Origin: Acidimicrobium ferrooxidans DSM 10331
GTDB taxonomy: Bacteria; Actinomycetota; Acidimicrobiia; Acidimicrobiales; Ilumatobacteraceae
DNA length: 35,253 nucleotides
Reading direction: 5' to 3'
NCBI GenBank assembly: GCA_945865395.1
Contig: CAMBDT010000004.1
Location: 1 to 35,253, forward strand
The notes beneath the pieces were generated by a model. It ran no database searches, was not told the origin of the DNA, and worked only from the letters and a program-made list of their open reading frames with translations. Position 1 is the stretch's first letter; each line of letters starts with the position of its first letter. Below are positions 26,582 through 35,253 of this stretch, in pieces. The position numbers and the translations under genes are program-made.

Positions 26582-27664
26582 ATGCTTAATCGAAAGCCGC
26601 GAAATCTAGTTGCGTTGTTAGTTGCGGGTCTTATTGTCGCAAGTTGCAGTGGCTCGTCTGACTCGACCAGCACAGAGAGCTCTGCTGAATCTGTTGCAGG
26701 CGACAGCACCGAGACGACCGTCGCCGAGTCGACAACGACGACAATTCCGATTGTGCGCGCGCCGTTGACGGGTGCGCAAGCACCAGATGAGGCGGTTATT
26801 GGTCGCCCGGCGCTCGTAGTGAAGATCGACAACCACCCGAAGTCGCGACCGCAATGGGGTTTGAATCAAGCCGACATCGTGTTCGAAGAAAATGTTGAAC
26901 AGTTGACTCGCTTTGCCGCCGTGTTTCAGTCGCAGGGCAGCGATCCGGTTGGTCCGATTCGCAGTGGTCGTATTCAAGACATCAATTTGTTGGCCTCGTT
27001 TAATGGCCCTCTGTTCGCGTGGAGTGGTGGCAACGCTCAAGTTGCTTCGGCGATTCGTAAATCAACCATGGTTGATCTAAGTCATTCGGCCGCGAATGAG
27101 GCTGGCGGTTTTAGACGCGAGTCAAGTCGTGTTGCGCCGCACAATCTTGTAGCTGAGACATCAAAATTATGGACGCTTGCACCTGCAGATGCGAAGCCAC
27201 CGGTGCCGCAGTTTGAATATCGCGCCGACGGCGAGGCTGTGCCGACAGATTCAAAACCGGCGGGGGCAGTGAAGATATCGATGGATGGCGTAGATGTGAT
27301 GTGGGAGTGGAGCCCCGAACTTTTGACATTTGTGCGTTCGCAAGATGACAAACCGCATGTCGACATGCAAGATGTTCGTATCAATGCACCAAACGTCGTA
27401 GTTATTTCGGTTGTTTATTCTAAAACTGGGTCGAGCCCTGTTGCGAAGTCTGTCGGCAGTGGAGAAGTTTGGGTTTACACAGCTGGCGCATTGATTCAAG
27501 GCTCGTGGGAGCGAATTGATCCGCTCAAACCATTCGTCTTGAAAGATACGAAAGGCGCTGTGATAAAGCTCACACCTGGGCGCACTTGGGTCGAAGTGAT
27601 ACGGACGAAGTCGGCGGCGCACATTCCTGCGGGAATTGATGTCGCCAGCGTTCCTTATCCGTAA
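26582..27664 (+). CDS. DUF3048 (YerB-like) lipoprotein
   Basis: Lipobox LLVAGLIVASC; Ser/Thr-rich linker; RPALVVKIDNHPKSRPQWGLNQADIVFEENVEQLTRFAAVFQSQGSDPVGPIRSGR. Confidence 0.9.
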   Translation: MLNRKPRNLVALLVAGLIVASCSGSSDSTSTESSAESVAGDSTETTVAESTTTTIPIVRAPLTGAQAPDEAVIGRPALVVKIDNHPKSRPQWGLNQADIVFEENVEQLTRFAAVFQSQGSDPVGPIRSGRIQDINLLASFNGPLFAWSGGNAQVASAIRKSTMVDLSHSAANEAGGFRRESSRVAPHNLVAETSKLWTLAPADAKPPVPQFEYRADGEAVPTDSKPAGAVKISMDGVDVMWEWSPELLTFVRSQDDKPHVDMQDVRINAPNVVVISVVYSKTGSSPVAKSVGSGEVWVYTAGALIQGSWERIDPLKPFVLKDTKGAVIKLTPGRTWVEVIRTKSAAHIPAGIDVASVPYP

Positions 27665-27694
27665 GAACTATTAGAGAACCTCAGTTCGCGGTGG

Positions 27695-27710
27695 CTACGA
27701 TAAGTCGTAG
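27695..27710. promoter_or_regulatory. Inverted repeat CTACGA-TAAG-TCGTAG upstream of pdxS, containing a -10-like TACGAT (27696-27701)
   Basis: Perfect 6-bp arms with 4-nt spacer read directly. Confidence 0.45.
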
Positions 27711-27728
27711 TAGTTGAAAGGTTTATTC

Positions 27729-28637
27729 ATGGCCAAGCGCGAAACCGAAAACACAGCCAAGACTTCGACTGGATCCATGCTCGTAAAGCGTGGCCTGGCA
27801 GAAATGCTCAAGGGCGGCGTGATCATGGATGTTGTCAACGCTGAGCAAGCCAAGATCGCCGAAGATGCTGGCGCGTGTGCCGTCATGGCGCTTGAGCGTG
27901 TGCCTGCAGATATTCGTCGCGACGGTGGTGTTGCTCGAATGAGCGATCCAGAAATGATTACCGGCATTCAGGCAGTTTGTTCGATACCAGTGATGGCCAA
28001 AGCGCGCATCGGTCATTTTGTTGAAGCGCAGGTTCTTGAGTCGCTCGGTGTTGACTTTATTGACGAGAGCGAAGTGTTGACGCCAGCCGATGAGGCTCAT
28101 CACATCGACAAGTTGAAGTTCACTGCACCTTTCGTGTGTGGCGCGACGAATCTCGGTGAAGCATTGCGTCGCATTAGCGAAGGCGCCGCTTTGATTCGAT
28201 CTAAGGGCGAAGCAGGCACTGGCAACATTGTCGAGGCAGTGCGCCACCTTCGTTCGATAATCGGCGACATTCGAAAAATTACCCAAGCAGACTCGGCAGA
28301 ACTTTTTGAGTGGGCAAAGCGTCTGCAAGCGCCATTGCCCCTCGTGCAAGAAATTGCCGAAACGGGCTGGTTGCAGGTGCCGTTGTTTTGTGCTGGTGGC
28401 ATTGCCACGCCAAGCGACGCCGCGTTGGCGATGCAACTAGGCGCACAAGCCGTGTTTGTCGGTTCAGGCATTTTTAAGAGTGATGACCCGGCGCCGCGAG
28501 CCAAGGCCATAGTCGAGGCGACGACACACTTCCGTGATCCAGAAATAATCGCCAAGGTAAGTCGCAATCTTGGCGGGCCGATGACCGGCATCGGCATGGA
28601 CAAGATCGAACAACGATATGCAGAGCGCGGCTGGTGA
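27729..28637 (+). CDS. pdxS: Pyridoxal 5'-phosphate synthase subunit PdxS
   Basis: [56 protein letters not shown]; near-invariant family sequence. ATG 27729 preferred over TTG 27714. Confidence 0.98.
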   Translation: MAKRETENTAKTSTGSMLVKRGLAEMLKGGVIMDVVNAEQAKIAEDAGACAVMALERVPADIRRDGGVARMSDPEMITGIQAVCSIPVMAKARIGHFVEAQVLESLGVDFIDESEVLTPADEAHHIDKLKFTAPFVCGATNLGEALRRISEGAALIRSKGEAGTGNIVEAVRHLRSIIGDIRKITQADSAELFEWAKRLQAPLPLVQEIAETGWLQVPLFCAGGIATPSDAALAMQLGAQAVFVGSGIFKSDDPAPRAKAIVEATTHFRDPEIIAKVSRNLGGPMTGIGMDKIEQRYAERGW

Positions 28638-28655
28638 GCGATTCGAGGCCTCCAG

Positions 28656-29252
28656 GTGGTTCGAGTTTCACAATCTAAATCGACGAAAGTAGTCGGTGTT
28701 TTAGCACTGCAGGGCGCTTTTAATCGCCATACAAGAGTGCTCGGTGAATTAAATGTCGCAACGCAAGAAGTAAGAACACCCCAAGACTTGGCATCAGTTG
28801 ATGCGCTAGTCATGCCTGGTGGTGAGTCGACAACAATGTCGCAACTACTTGAGTCGTCTGAACTATTCGAACCGATTAAGAAAATGATTCATGAAGGCAT
28901 GCCAGTTTTTGGCACCTGCGCCGGGATGATCCTTTTGGCAAAAGAGATTATCGACGGGCGCGACGACCAAGTTTCTTTCGGTGCCATTGACATCGACGTG
29001 CAACGCAATGCCTATGGGCGGCAGATCGACAGCTTTGAAGCCGAGATTGAAGTCGACGGCTTTAACACGCCGTTTCAAGCGGTGTTTATTCGGGCGCCGC
29101 GTATCGTGAAGGCGGCTCAGAGTGTCGAGGTTTTGGCAGAATTTGGCGTTGAAATTGTTTTGGCACGACAAAAAAATGTCTTAGTCGCGTCATTTCATCC
29201 AGAACTTTCGCCTGATCAACGAATTCATGAACTGTTTGTAAGGGAGATTTAA
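28656..29252 (+). CDS. pdxT: Pyridoxal 5'-phosphate synthase glutaminase subunit PdxT
   Basis: VGVLALQGAFNRH, LVMPGGESTTMSQLL, PVFGTCAGMILLAKEI, VASFHPELSPDQRIHELF. Confidence 0.96.
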   Translation: MVRVSQSKSTKVVGVLALQGAFNRHTRVLGELNVATQEVRTPQDLASVDALVMPGGESTTMSQLLESSELFEPIKKMIHEGMPVFGTCAGMILLAKEIIDGRDDQVSFGAIDIDVQRNAYGRQIDSFEAEIEVDGFNTPFQAVFIRAPRIVKAAQSVEVLAEFGVEIVLARQKNVLVASFHPELSPDQRIHELFVREI

Positions 29253-29254
29253 AA

Positions 29255-30001
29255 ATGTCTGGTCACTCTAAATGGGCAACGATCAAACACAAGAAAGCTG
29301 CGATTGACAAAGTTCGCGGCAAAACTTTTGCCAAACTTTCGCGTCTATTAGAAGTTGCCGCCCGCGAAGGCGGTGGAGATGTTTCTACGAACGCTTCGTT
29401 GCGCACGGTCGTTGCCAAGGCCAAAGCGGCATCAATGACCAACGATGCAATTGAACGAGCGATCAAGCGTGGCATGGGAGAAACCGATGGCAAAGTTTAT
29501 GAGTCTGTGACCTATGAGGCGTATGCGCCCGGAGGTGTGGCGATGTTGATTGATATTCTCACCGACAATCGCAATCGAACTGCCGCCGATGTGCGTATTA
29601 TTTTTTCAAAACAAGGTGGGTCGATGGCTGCGCCCGGTTCTGTGGGTTGGCAGTTTTCACGCAAGGGCGTGATTCTCGTGCCGAAGTCGGCCAGCGAAGA
29701 AGAGTTGATGATGATTGGTCTCGATCACGGACTCGAAGACATCACTGCAGAAGAAGAAATGTGGCACGTCACTTGTGACCCGAGCCAGGTTTATGAAATG
29801 AAGGCGGCACTTGAGTCGGCAAAAATAATTGTTGGCTCGGCGACTTCGACGATGCTCTCGGCAAACACGGTGACGATCAACGATCCTGATGAGGCGAAAG
29901 CGATTTTGAAAATCATGAGTGAACTTGATGACAATGACGATGTGCAAGATGTTTATGCAAACTTTGATATTTCAGAATCACTGATGCAAGAAGTTGGGTA
30001 G
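29255..30001 (+). CDS. yebC: YebC/PmpR family protein (TACO1-like)
   Basis: MSGHSKWATIKHKKAAIDKVRGKTFAKLSRLLEVAAREGGGDVSTNASLRTVVAKAKAASMTNDAIERAIKRG. Confidence 0.97.
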   Translation: MSGHSKWATIKHKKAAIDKVRGKTFAKLSRLLEVAAREGGGDVSTNASLRTVVAKAKAASMTNDAIERAIKRGMGETDGKVYESVTYEAYAPGGVAMLIDILTDNRNRTAADVRIIFSKQGGSMAAPGSVGWQFSRKGVILVPKSASEEELMMIGLDHGLEDITAEEEMWHVTCDPSQVYEMKAALESAKIIVGSATSTMLSANTVTINDPDEAKAILKIMSELDDNDDVQDVYANFDISESLMQEVG

Positions 30002-30004
30002 ACC

Positions 30005-30466
30005 ATGACTACAACACAATCTGTAGAAGTTGGCGACTTCGCACCAGACTTCACCTTGCCCGGCACAGCAAACAAGAACTATTCGTTGTCGCAATTTCGC
30101 GGACAAACAGTCGTGTTGGTTTTTTATCCAGGAGACGAAACTCTGGTTTGCACCAAGCAACTGTGTTCTTACAACAACGAATTGCAGCAGTTTATGAAAG
30201 TCAATGCTCAGATTTTGGCTATTTCAGCGCAAGACATCGCCAGCCATGAGGCGTTCAGCGCCAAGCATCGGTTCGAGTTTCCGCTACTTGCAGATACTGA
30301 AAAAACGGTCGCCAAGCTTTATTCGGTTGTGGGTTTACTCGGTCTGCCTCGGCGCAGTGTTTTTGTAATCGATGCCAACGGCATCATCAAATATGCCCAT
30401 CGGGCCCTGCTCGGAGTGACCTTTCGCCCAGTCAGCGAACTGATCGAGGCGGTCGCATCAGCCTAG
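30005..30466 (+). CDS. Peroxiredoxin (AhpC/TSA family, Bcp-like)
   Basis: [52 protein letters not shown]. Confidence 0.93.
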   Translation: MTTTQSVEVGDFAPDFTLPGTANKNYSLSQFRGQTVVLVFYPGDETLVCTKQLCSYNNELQQFMKVNAQILAISAQDIASHEAFSAKHRFEFPLLADTEKTVAKLYSVVGLLGLPRRSVFVIDANGIIKYAHRALLGVTFRPVSELIEAVASA

Positions 30467-30478
30467 ACAGGCGCAGAC

Positions 30479-30484
30479 TAAGAT
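30479..30484 (+). promoter_or_regulatory. Putative -10 box (TAAGAT) 6 nt upstream of the ruvC ATG; possible leaderless promoter
   Basis: TAAGAT-GAACAT-ATG. Confidence 0.4.
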
Positions 30485-30490
30485 GAACAT

Positions 30491-31021
30491 ATGTTCGCCC
30501 AGCGTCCATGCAATGTTCTTGGCATCGATCCTGGCTTAACCCGTTGTGGCTACGCGGTCTTGCAAGTTGAGGGCAATACCGAAGTCTCAATGATGGCATT
30601 GGGTGTTTTGCGCACCGAGCCCGAACAAGAACTGCCACATCGGCTCGCCGAGATCGCTTCTGAGATCGACGCACTGCTTGACGAGTATCAACCATCTGTA
30701 GTCGCAGTTGAGCGTATATTTTTTCAATCGAATGTGCGAACGGCAATGAGCGTCGGACAAGTCAGCGGTCTCGTGTTGAGTGCCGCGGCGCGACGTGGCG
30801 TTGAAGTCGTGCAATATTCGCCAAATCAAGTGAAACTTGCGATCACTGGTTGGGGTGGTGCCGACAAAGTGCAGGTGCAAAAGATGGTCAAGCAGCGACT
30901 CAAATTAAATTCACTACCAAAGCCGGCAGATGCTGCAGATGCCGCCGCGATTGCGTTGTGTCATATTGCATCTAGCCCAATGGCGACAAAGGTCGCTGAG
31001 TTGGCAAGAGGCAAAAAGTGA
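30491..31021 (+). CDS. ruvC: Holliday junction endodeoxyribonuclease RuvC
   Basis: LGIDPGLTRCGYAVL, VAVERIFFQSNVRTAMSVGQVSGLVLSAAARRGVEVVQYSPNQVKLAITGWGGADKVQVQKMV, DAADAAAIALCH. Confidence 0.97.
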   Translation: MFAQRPCNVLGIDPGLTRCGYAVLQVEGNTEVSMMALGVLRTEPEQELPHRLAEIASEIDALLDEYQPSVVAVERIFFQSNVRTAMSVGQVSGLVLSAAARRGVEVVQYSPNQVKLAITGWGGADKVQVQKMVKQRLKLNSLPKPADAADAAAIALCHIASSPMATKVAELARGKK

Positions 31022-31605
31022 TCGGCTCATTGCGTGGCGTGGTGCTTGAACGCACGAATGACTCGACCGTTTTGCTCGAAGTAAACGGTGTCGGCTACTT
31101 GGTTCATGTAACCCCTCGCACTCTCGGTGAACTTGAGCCAACATCAAAAGCATTTTTATATGTGCATCATCATGTTCGCGAAGATGCACAAACTCTTTAT
31201 GCGTTTCTCGATCGTGACGAGCGAAAGTGTTTTGAAGTTTTAATCGGCACACACGGCGTAGGCCCAACCATGGCGATGGCGGTGCTAGCGACCCACTCGC
31301 CAAGAGCTTTGGTCGACATTGTCGCGGGTGCAGATATTGCTGCATTGACGCTTGTCTCGGGTGTCGGCAAGAAAACTGCTGAACGCCTTTTGATCGAACT
31401 CAAAAATCGTCTGCATCTAAACATTCTTGAATCTTCAAATCAGTTGGGTGGCTCGTCAAGTGTCGGCGATGTACGCGATGCGCTTTCTGGCTTGGGTTAC
31501 TCAGCAGAAGAAATTCGAGATGTTCTGCGTGAGATCAGTGTCGGCACTGACTCAGAACTAATGTTGCGCGAAGCGTTGAACATGTTGGGGGCGCGCCGTG
31601 CGTGA
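31018..31605 (+). CDS. ruvA: Holliday junction branch migration protein RuvA
   Basis: [89 protein letters not shown]. Confidence 0.97.
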   Translation: MIGSLRGVVLERTNDSTVLLEVNGVGYLVHVTPRTLGELEPTSKAFLYVHHHVREDAQTLYAFLDRDERKCFEVLIGTHGVGPTMAMAVLATHSPRALVDIVAGADIAALTLVSGVGKKTAERLLIELKNRLHLNILESSNQLGGSSSVGDVRDALSGLGYSAEEIRDVLREISVGTDSELMLREALNMLGARRA

Positions 31606-32617
31606 AGAATTCACAGATCCAGCAATCACAACCGACCCGGCTGATCTCGACGATATTGGTTTGCGCCCCAAAACTCTTGATGATTTTGTCGGTCAACGAG
31701 AACTAAAAGAACACCTCGGCATCGTTTTAGAAGCGGCACGCAAACGAGAACAATCAGCAGATCATATTTTGCTCGCTGGTCCGCCGGGTTTGGGCAAGAC
31801 AACTATGGCGGGCATCGTCGCTAGTGAGATGTCGGCAAAAATTCACATCACTTCAGGTCCGGCACTAGAACGCGCAGGTGACCTTGCGGCAATTCTCACC
31901 AAACTCGATGTAAATGACGTCTTGTTTATCGATGAGATTCATCGCCTGTCTCGACAAGTAGAAGAAATTCTTTATCCGGCAATGGAAGACTTTCAAATCG
32001 ATATTGTCGTGGGCAAGGGCCCTTCGGCTTCATCTATTCGTTTGACCTTGCCGAAGTTCACATTGATTGGCGCGACGACTCGCACTGGCATGATCACCGG
32101 TCCGTTGCGAGATCGATTCGGCCTCGTCGCCCGTCTCGATTTTTATGAAGTCGACGAACTCGAGCAAATTGTTTTGCGTACCGCGCGAATCTTAAAAGTG
32201 CCGATCGACAAACATGGCGCCCTTGAAATCGCTCGCAGGTCGCGGGGCACACCACGAATCGCCAACCGACTGTTGCGTCGTGTGCGCGATCACGCCGAAG
32301 TAAGAGGTGATGGCAATGTGACAAAAGAAAGTGCGCGTCAGGCACTAGCGGTTTTCGGCGTAGACGAACTTGGTCTTGACAAAGTTGATCGGTCGATTTT
32401 GTCGGCACTGTGTCGACAATTTGCAGGTGGTCCAGTTGGTTTATCGACGCTGGCGATCTCAGTTAGCGAGCAAACCGAGACGATCGAAGATGTCTATGAG
32501 CCGTTTTTGATTCAGCAGGGTTTGCTGGTGAGAACTCCTCGCGGCAGGGTGGCGATGCCCTTGGCCTGGCAACATCTAGGCCAAACACCGCCTGCGAATG
32601 CTCCTGAATTATTTTAA
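31598..32617 (+). CDS. ruvB: Holliday junction branch migration helicase RuvB
   Basis: [87 protein letters not shown]. Confidence 0.98.
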   Translation: MREEFTDPAITTDPADLDDIGLRPKTLDDFVGQRELKEHLGIVLEAARKREQSADHILLAGPPGLGKTTMAGIVASEMSAKIHITSGPALERAGDLAAILTKLDVNDVLFIDEIHRLSRQVEEILYPAMEDFQIDIVVGKGPSASSIRLTLPKFTLIGATTRTGMITGPLRDRFGLVARLDFYEVDELEQIVLRTARILKVPIDKHGALEIARRSRGTPRIANRLLRRVRDHAEVRGDGNVTKESARQALAVFGVDELGLDKVDRSILSALCRQFAGGPVGLSTLAISVSEQTETIEDVYEPFLIQQGLLVRTPRGRVAMPLAWQHLGQTPPANAPELF

Positions 32618-32629
32618 GATTCAAGTCTC

Positions 32630-33649
32630 GTGCGAATTGAAGATTTTGATTATGAATTGCCTAGTGCGTTAATCGCTCAAACACCAATCGAGCCACGAGA
32701 TGTGGCGCGGCTGTTGGTCGATCAGGGTTCGAGTTTGCCGTTGCACCGTCATGTAAGAGATTTCATCGAGTTCTGTCAGCCAGGTGATGTTGTGGTTGTC
32801 AACGACACAAAAGTTATTCCGGCGCGATTACGTTTGAAACGAAAGTCCGGGGGTTCGGCCGAAGTTTTGCTGCTTGAACAAAGCAAGACTTCGCCATCTA
32901 CTTGGGAGGCTTTAATTCGACCGGCAAAGCGTCTTAAACTTGGCGAATCGCTTTTTACTAGTGACGATTCTGAGATCGTGCATATTGGTGCGCGCACCGA
33001 ATCAGGCGACACATTTACTGTTGAGCTTTCAGGTCAGACGCAGGCAGAAGTACAAGCTCTATTAGAGAAATACGGTGAGATGCCTCTGCCGCCTTACATC
33101 GCAACGCGACTTGACCAGCCAGATCGATATCAAACTGTTTATGCAAATCGGCCAGCCTCAGCGGCGGCACCGACGGCTGGTTTGCATTTCACACCAAGAC
33201 TTTTGTCTGAGATGAAAGAAGCTGGCATCAAGATTCTGACTGTTGATCTAACTGTGGGTCTCGACACTTTCGCCCCGGTAACGGCACCGAATCCACTTGA
33301 TCATCCGATGCACAGCGAATTTTATCGAGTTAGTCAAGAAACTCTTGACGAGTGCAAATCTGCCAATCGCGTAATTGCAGTCGGCACCACAGCGACTCGT
33401 GCTCTCGAATCTGCGGCCACAAATGGTGTGTTGACTGGGCGAACCAAGATGTTCATTTCTCGGGGGTATGAATTTAAAGTCGTTGATTTAATGTTGACGA
33501 ATTTTCACATGCCTCGTACGACGCTATTAATGATGATCGATGCTTTTATCGGTTCACGCTGGCGTGATCTTTACGCAGGCGCAATCACTGAGCGATATCG
33601 CATGCTTTCGTTCGGTGATGCGATGCTCCTGAATCGGCATTTAATTTGA
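32630..33649 (+). CDS. queA: S-adenosylmethionine:tRNA ribosyltransferase-isomerase
   Basis: DFDYELPSALIAQTPIEPRDVARLLV, PGDVVVVNDTKVIPARL, YGEMPLPPYI, YQTVYANRPASAAAPTAGLHFTPRLL, LTNFHMPRTTLLMMIDAFIG. Confidence 0.97.
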   Translation: MRIEDFDYELPSALIAQTPIEPRDVARLLVDQGSSLPLHRHVRDFIEFCQPGDVVVVNDTKVIPARLRLKRKSGGSAEVLLLEQSKTSPSTWEALIRPAKRLKLGESLFTSDDSEIVHIGARTESGDTFTVELSGQTQAEVQALLEKYGEMPLPPYIATRLDQPDRYQTVYANRPASAAAPTAGLHFTPRLLSEMKEAGIKILTVDLTVGLDTFAPVTAPNPLDHPMHSEFYRVSQETLDECKSANRVIAVGTTATRALESAATNGVLTGRTKMFISRGYEFKVVDLMLTNFHMPRTTLLMMIDAFIGSRWRDLYAGAITERYRMLSFGDAMLLNRHLI

Positions 33650-33676
33650 GCATCATTTTTATAAGCGACAACTAGA

Positions 33677-33682
33677 TACCGT
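33677..33682 (+). promoter_or_regulatory. Putative -10 box (TACCGT) 8 nt upstream of the tgt ATG; possible leaderless promoter
   Basis: TACCGT-GTAGTCGC-ATG; same hexamer as upstream of fabI. Confidence 0.4.
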
Positions 33683-33690
33683 GTAGTCGC

Positions 33691-34809
33691 ATGTTCGCCG
33701 TTCGATTTCGTGAAACTGCCCGCGAACAATCGGCGCGTGCAGGCGTGGCAACAACACATCGGGGAGAATACGAAACTCCATGCTTCATGCCAGTTGGCAC
33801 TCGTGGTGCGATTCGACACTTGAGCGCCCAAGACTATGAAACGCTCGGTGCGCGAATTGTGCTCGGCAACACATATCACTTGATGTTGAGACCTGGCGCT
33901 CAAGTCGTGTCAGACATGGGTGGTCTTGGTGAGTTTGCTGGTTGGAAGGGTTTAACTCTGACAGATTCTGGTGGCTTTCAGGTGTTTTCTTTGAGTCCTG
34001 ATGTCGACGACGAAGGCGTTTCGTTTCGGTCGACATATGACGGTTCGATGCATCGGTTTACTCCCGAATCGGCGGTGCGAACACAGCAACTTCTTGGAGC
34101 AGACATTCAAATGGTCTTAGATGTTTGTGCTCCATTGCCATCAACCAACGATGTGATCAAACTTGCCCTGAAGCGCACATCAGATTGGGCGGCCCGAGCC
34201 AAAGCGACGCACACGCGTGCTGACCAAAGTTTGTTCGGCATCGTGCAGGGTGGTATCGACCCCGTGTTGCGTCAAGAGAGCGCAAAGATAACGGCGAACC
34301 TTGAGTTTGATGGCTACGGAATAGGCGGATTGTCGGTGGGTGAGACCCGCGAAGAAATGTTGGTCGCACTTGCCGCGGCGATAGAACACCTGCCACACGA
34401 TCGCCCAAGATATTTGATGGGCGTTGGTGACCCAGCGTCACTAGTTGAGGCGGTAAATTTGGGCGTCGATCAGTTTGATTGCGTGATGCAAACACGAATC
34501 GGTCGCCACGGAACCGCGCTCACTTCAAGTGGCAAACTAAACATCACGCGTGCAGAGTTTTCGACGAGTCAAGACCCCATTGATTTGCAGTGCGTTTGCC
34601 CAGTTTGTCAGCGACATACACGCGGTTATATTCGGCATCTTTTTCAAGTCAACGAGCCAACTGCCGCACGACTTGTTTCGATGCACAACATTGCGTTTAC
34701 TTTGAACCTGATGCAACAAATGCGCGACGCGATTGCTAAAGGTGAGTTCGCCAGTCTGAGAAAGTCGTTATTGGCTGTATGGGCAGGCTCTGCGAACGAG
34801 AAGGCATAA
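33691..34809 (+). CDS. tgt: tRNA-guanine transglycosylase (queuosine pathway)
   Basis: TPCFMPVGTRGAIRHLSAQDYETLGARIVLGNTYHLMLRPG, LTDSGGFQVFSLS, FGIVQGGIDPVLR, YLMGVGDPASLVEAV, zinc site CVCPVC...H. Confidence 0.97.
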   Translation: MFAVRFRETAREQSARAGVATTHRGEYETPCFMPVGTRGAIRHLSAQDYETLGARIVLGNTYHLMLRPGAQVVSDMGGLGEFAGWKGLTLTDSGGFQVFSLSPDVDDEGVSFRSTYDGSMHRFTPESAVRTQQLLGADIQMVLDVCAPLPSTNDVIKLALKRTSDWAARAKATHTRADQSLFGIVQGGIDPVLRQESAKITANLEFDGYGIGGLSVGETREEMLVALAAAIEHLPHDRPRYLMGVGDPASLVEAVNLGVDQFDCVMQTRIGRHGTALTSSGKLNITRAEFSTSQDPIDLQCVCPVCQRHTRGYIRHLFQVNEPTAARLVSMHNIAFTLNLMQQMRDAIAKGEFASLRKSLLAVWAGSANEKA

Positions 34810-34813
34810 CCCC

Positions 34814-34819
34814 TAGACT
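34814..34819 (+). promoter_or_regulatory. Putative -10 box (TAGACT) 8 nt upstream of the yajC ATG; possible leaderless promoter
   Basis: TAGACT-TGCTTGCT-ATG; same hexamer as upstream of thrS. Confidence 0.4.
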
Positions 34820-34827
34820 TGCTTGCT

Positions 34828-35181
34828 ATGTCTTTAACCATCAATTCGTTGTTTTCGACCGTTTTACCAAATCTCGTGGGTGCTGCGGCTGACGAAAAAG
34901 CCACAAATCCAATTCTTAGTTTCTTGCCCTTGGTGCTGATTTTTGCAGCGATGTATTTTCTGCTGCTGCGCCCTCAACGTAAACGTCAAAAAGAAACTGC
35001 AAATTTGCAAACAAGCATTGCCGAGGGCGACGAAGTCGTGCTCAACTCTGGCATCTATGGTTGGGTCTCTGCAGTTGAAGATGATTGGCTATGGATTGAA
35101 ATCGCCGAGAAAGTCGAAGTTCGTGTAGCCAAAGGCTCAGTTTCCCGCAAAGTCTCTGCTTCATCAAAGCCTGCTGAGTGA
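34828..35181 (+). CDS. yajC: Preprotein translocase subunit YajC
   Basis: ILSFLPLVLIFAAMYFLLLRPQRKRQKETANLQTSIAEGDEVVLNSGIYGWVSAVEDD. ATG 34828 preferred over TTG 34819. Confidence 0.93.
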   Translation: MSLTINSLFSTVLPNLVGAAADEKATNPILSFLPLVLIFAAMYFLLLRPQRKRQKETANLQTSIAEGDEVVLNSGIYGWVSAVEDDWLWIEIAEKVEVRVAKGSVSRKVSASSKPAE

Positions 35182-35221
35182 AATTTCAAGTTCTAACAAA
35201 ATAGAGATTGTCTGACTCTTA

Positions 35222-35253
35222 ATGAATAAGCGCCGACACATTATTTCATTGAC
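35222..35253 (+). CDS. secD: First codons of the next gene (MNKRRHIISL...), probably secD, truncated by the window end
   Basis: ATG in an open frame after yajC; identity inferred only from the common yajC-secD order. Confidence 0.4.
   Translation, partial: MNKRRHIISL

Noticed and set aside
27723-28813. Two 237-aa reverse-strand ORFs opposite pdxS/pdxT
   Set aside because: They lie fully antisense to strongly recognised pdxS/pdxT sequence and have no recognisable domain; codon-bias shadow ORFs.
1-35253. CRISPR arrays, tRNA/rRNA genes, transposons, prophage or defence islands
   Set aside because: No repeat-spacer pattern, tRNA-like cloverleaf, transposase, integrase or phage gene was recognised; nearly all sequence is tiled by housekeeping genes.

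Overview
This 35,253-bp window looks like core chromosome from an actinobacterium. Acidimicrobiia-like is an inference from gene content: mycothiol ligase, Bpa-type proteasome activator, PIM lipid genes, F420 enzymes, mid GC. I find no rRNA, tRNA, CRISPR array, prophage or transposon. Genes in order: ileS (5'-truncated), a Lys-rich repeat protein with a DksA/TraR-like C-terminus, lspA, rluD-type synthase, Rrf2 regulator (-), alkaline-phosphatase-family protein, bpa-like, dnaE, an uncharacterised protein, nitroreductase, [DUF255/YyaL, S8 protease, fabI, all -], npdG-like F420 reductase, mshC, plsC, thrS, HIT/Ap4A phosphorylase-like, small membrane protein, pgsA-like, PIM acyltransferase-like, LLM oxidoreductase (-), pimA-like, lemA, htpX, DUF3048 lipoprotein, pdxS, pdxT, yebC, peroxiredoxin, ruvC, ruvA, ruvB, queA, tgt, yajC and the first codons of a probable secD. 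I see no convincing new multi-gene system. The most unusual item is the cysteine-free DksA-like protein carrying ten perfect KKKLEL repeats. Other points of interest: a reverse-oriented LLM gene splitting the usual acyltransferase-pimA pair, zero-gap TAA|NTG junctions in the fabI-protease-DUF255 operon, the same TTTTAGCTGA dual-stop overlap at two convergent gene ends, a two-cysteine Rrf2 regulator, recurrent TAnnnT boxes 6-8 nt before starts (possible leaderless genes), and an inverted repeat covering a putative -10 before pdxS.
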